Assembly (NCBI GenBank): GCA_001890945.1
Contig: MLAX01000001.1
Location: forward strand, 868,001 to 932,000
Length of the DNA: 64,000 bases
Reading direction: 5' to 3'
Source: Alphaproteobacteria bacterium AO1-B
GTDB taxonomy: Bacteria; Pseudomonadota; Alphaproteobacteria; Rhizobiales; Stappiaceae
The translations under genes were made by a program, and so were the position numbers. Shown piece after piece: positions 63,514 to 64,000 of this stretch. The notes under the pieces were generated by a model. That model was not told the DNA's origin. It made no database searches and saw only the letters and a list, made by a program, of their open reading frames with translations. Position 1 is the first letter of the stretch; the number at the start of each line of letters is the position of its first letter.

Positions 63514-64000
63514 ATGTCGAGCGACGTTCCGGCGCACATGCGCCCTGAAAACTCCTTCCAAGGCCTCATCCTCACCCTTCAACGGTATTGGGCCGACCAG
63601 GGCTGCGTGGTTCTGCAGCCCTATGACATGGAAGTCGGGGCCGGAACGTTCCACCCGGCAACAACCTTGCGCTCGCTGGGGCCTCGTCCGTGGAAAGCGG
63701 CCTACGTGCAGCCGTCCCGCCGCCCGACCGATGGCCGTTATGGCGAGAACCCGAACCGCCTGCAGCATTACTACCAGTTCCAGGTGCTGTTGAAGCCGTC
63801 TCCGTCCAACCTTCAAGAGCTTTATCTCAATTCGCTCTACGCCATCGGGCTCGACCCGAAGGTGCACGACATCCGCTTCGTGGAAGACGACTGGGAAAGC
63901 CCGACGCTGGGGGCCTGGGGCCTTGGCTGGGAATGCTGGTGCGATGGCATGGAAGTGTCGCAGTTTACCTATTTCCAGCAGGTCGCAGGCTTTGAATGCT
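63514..64000 (+). CDS. glyQ: Glycyl-tRNA synthetase alpha subunit (partial)
   Basis: The first 162 codons of GlyQ, cut by the window end. The alpha subunit carries the class II catalytic core for glycine activation. Recognised by [38 protein letters not shown] and [19 protein letters not shown]. The ATG is at 63514, with AGGAA upstream. glyS is expected next. Its codon use returns to the GC-rich style of the chromosome. Confidence 0.97.
   Translation, partial: MSSDVPAHMRPENSFQGLILTLQRYWADQGCVVLQPYDMEVGAGTFHPATTLRSLGPRPWKAAYVQPSRRPTDGRYGENPNRLQHYYQFQVLLKPSPSNLQELYLNSLYAIGLDPKVHDIRFVEDDWESPTLGAWGLGWECWCDGMEVSQFTYFQQVAGFEC

Overview
The window is a chromosomal segment from an alphaproteobacterium, most likely a marine Hyphomicrobiales member. 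Roseibium/Labrenzia-like Stappiaceae is my best guess from gene order and style, but I could not test it. Supporting signs are the order mutY / DUF721 / dsbA-like / smc, an F0-only ATP synthase operon (atpI-B-E-b'-b), a CcrM GANTC methyltransferase whose upstream region holds a GANTC site and a CtrA-like box, an Irr-type iron control element in front of bacterioferritin, and a LexA box of the alphaproteobacterial GAAC-N7-GAAC type. Coding DNA is dense and GC-rich. The main A+T-rich stretches are a gap at about 51100-51650 and an island at about 61550-63400.

Layout. 0-5 kb: glycine cleavage operon gcvT-gcvH-osmC-gcvPA-gcvPB, with P-protein split in two and an OsmC-like gene inside. 5-9 kb: hydantoinase/oxoprolinase-like protein and a ThDP-dependent enzyme. 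9-12.3 kb: LysR regulator divergent from an SbtA-like permease, then a MarR regulator with an isochorismatase-like hydrolase. 12.5-16.5 kb: tyrS, folE, and a GST / NTF2-like / tautomerase operon divergent from an HxlR-type regulator. 17-22 kb: membrane cyclase, ccrM, tag, amn. 22-25 kb: an exported thiaminase I-like protein, bfr and a fasciclin protein. 25-34.4 kb: mutY, DUF721, DsbA-like protein, smc, F0 ATP synthase. 34.5-43 kb: single genes (GNAT, DUF3179, rnhB, PA0069-type radical SAM, glycosyltransferase, saccharopine dehydrogenase-like, Lrp, moaB, GIY-YIG) separated by several families of short palindromic repeats. 43-50.9 kb: aminotransferase, ceramidase-like membrane protein, malic enzyme, chorismate mutase, PQQ-type sugar dehydrogenase, DEAD-box helicase. 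51.7-58.6 kb: HxlR regulator with a double SnoaL-like protein, ETF-QO, family-4-like uracil-DNA glycosylase, PilZ protein, S49 peptidase and small proteins. 58.7-61.5 kb: an unknown 196-aa protein, MAPEG, YciI/TetR pair, and a rearranged partial copy of the unknown gene fused to the tail of another gene. 61.6-63.4 kb: an A+T-rich AIPR-type phage-defence gene broken by a 7-bp tandem duplication. The window ends inside glyQ.

Most genes are housekeeping or stress and metabolism genes in small operons. The most unusual points are the AIPR gene with its possibly reversible 7-bp frameshift next to a recombination scar, the secreted thiaminase I homologue with both catalytic residues, a GIY-YIG gene bracketed by inverted hairpin repeats, a possible AUA start codon behind a perfect Shine-Dalgarno, and a uracil-DNA glycosylase that has lost two of the usual iron-sulfur cysteines. 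All assignments come from reading the sequence and from memory of families; no search was run.
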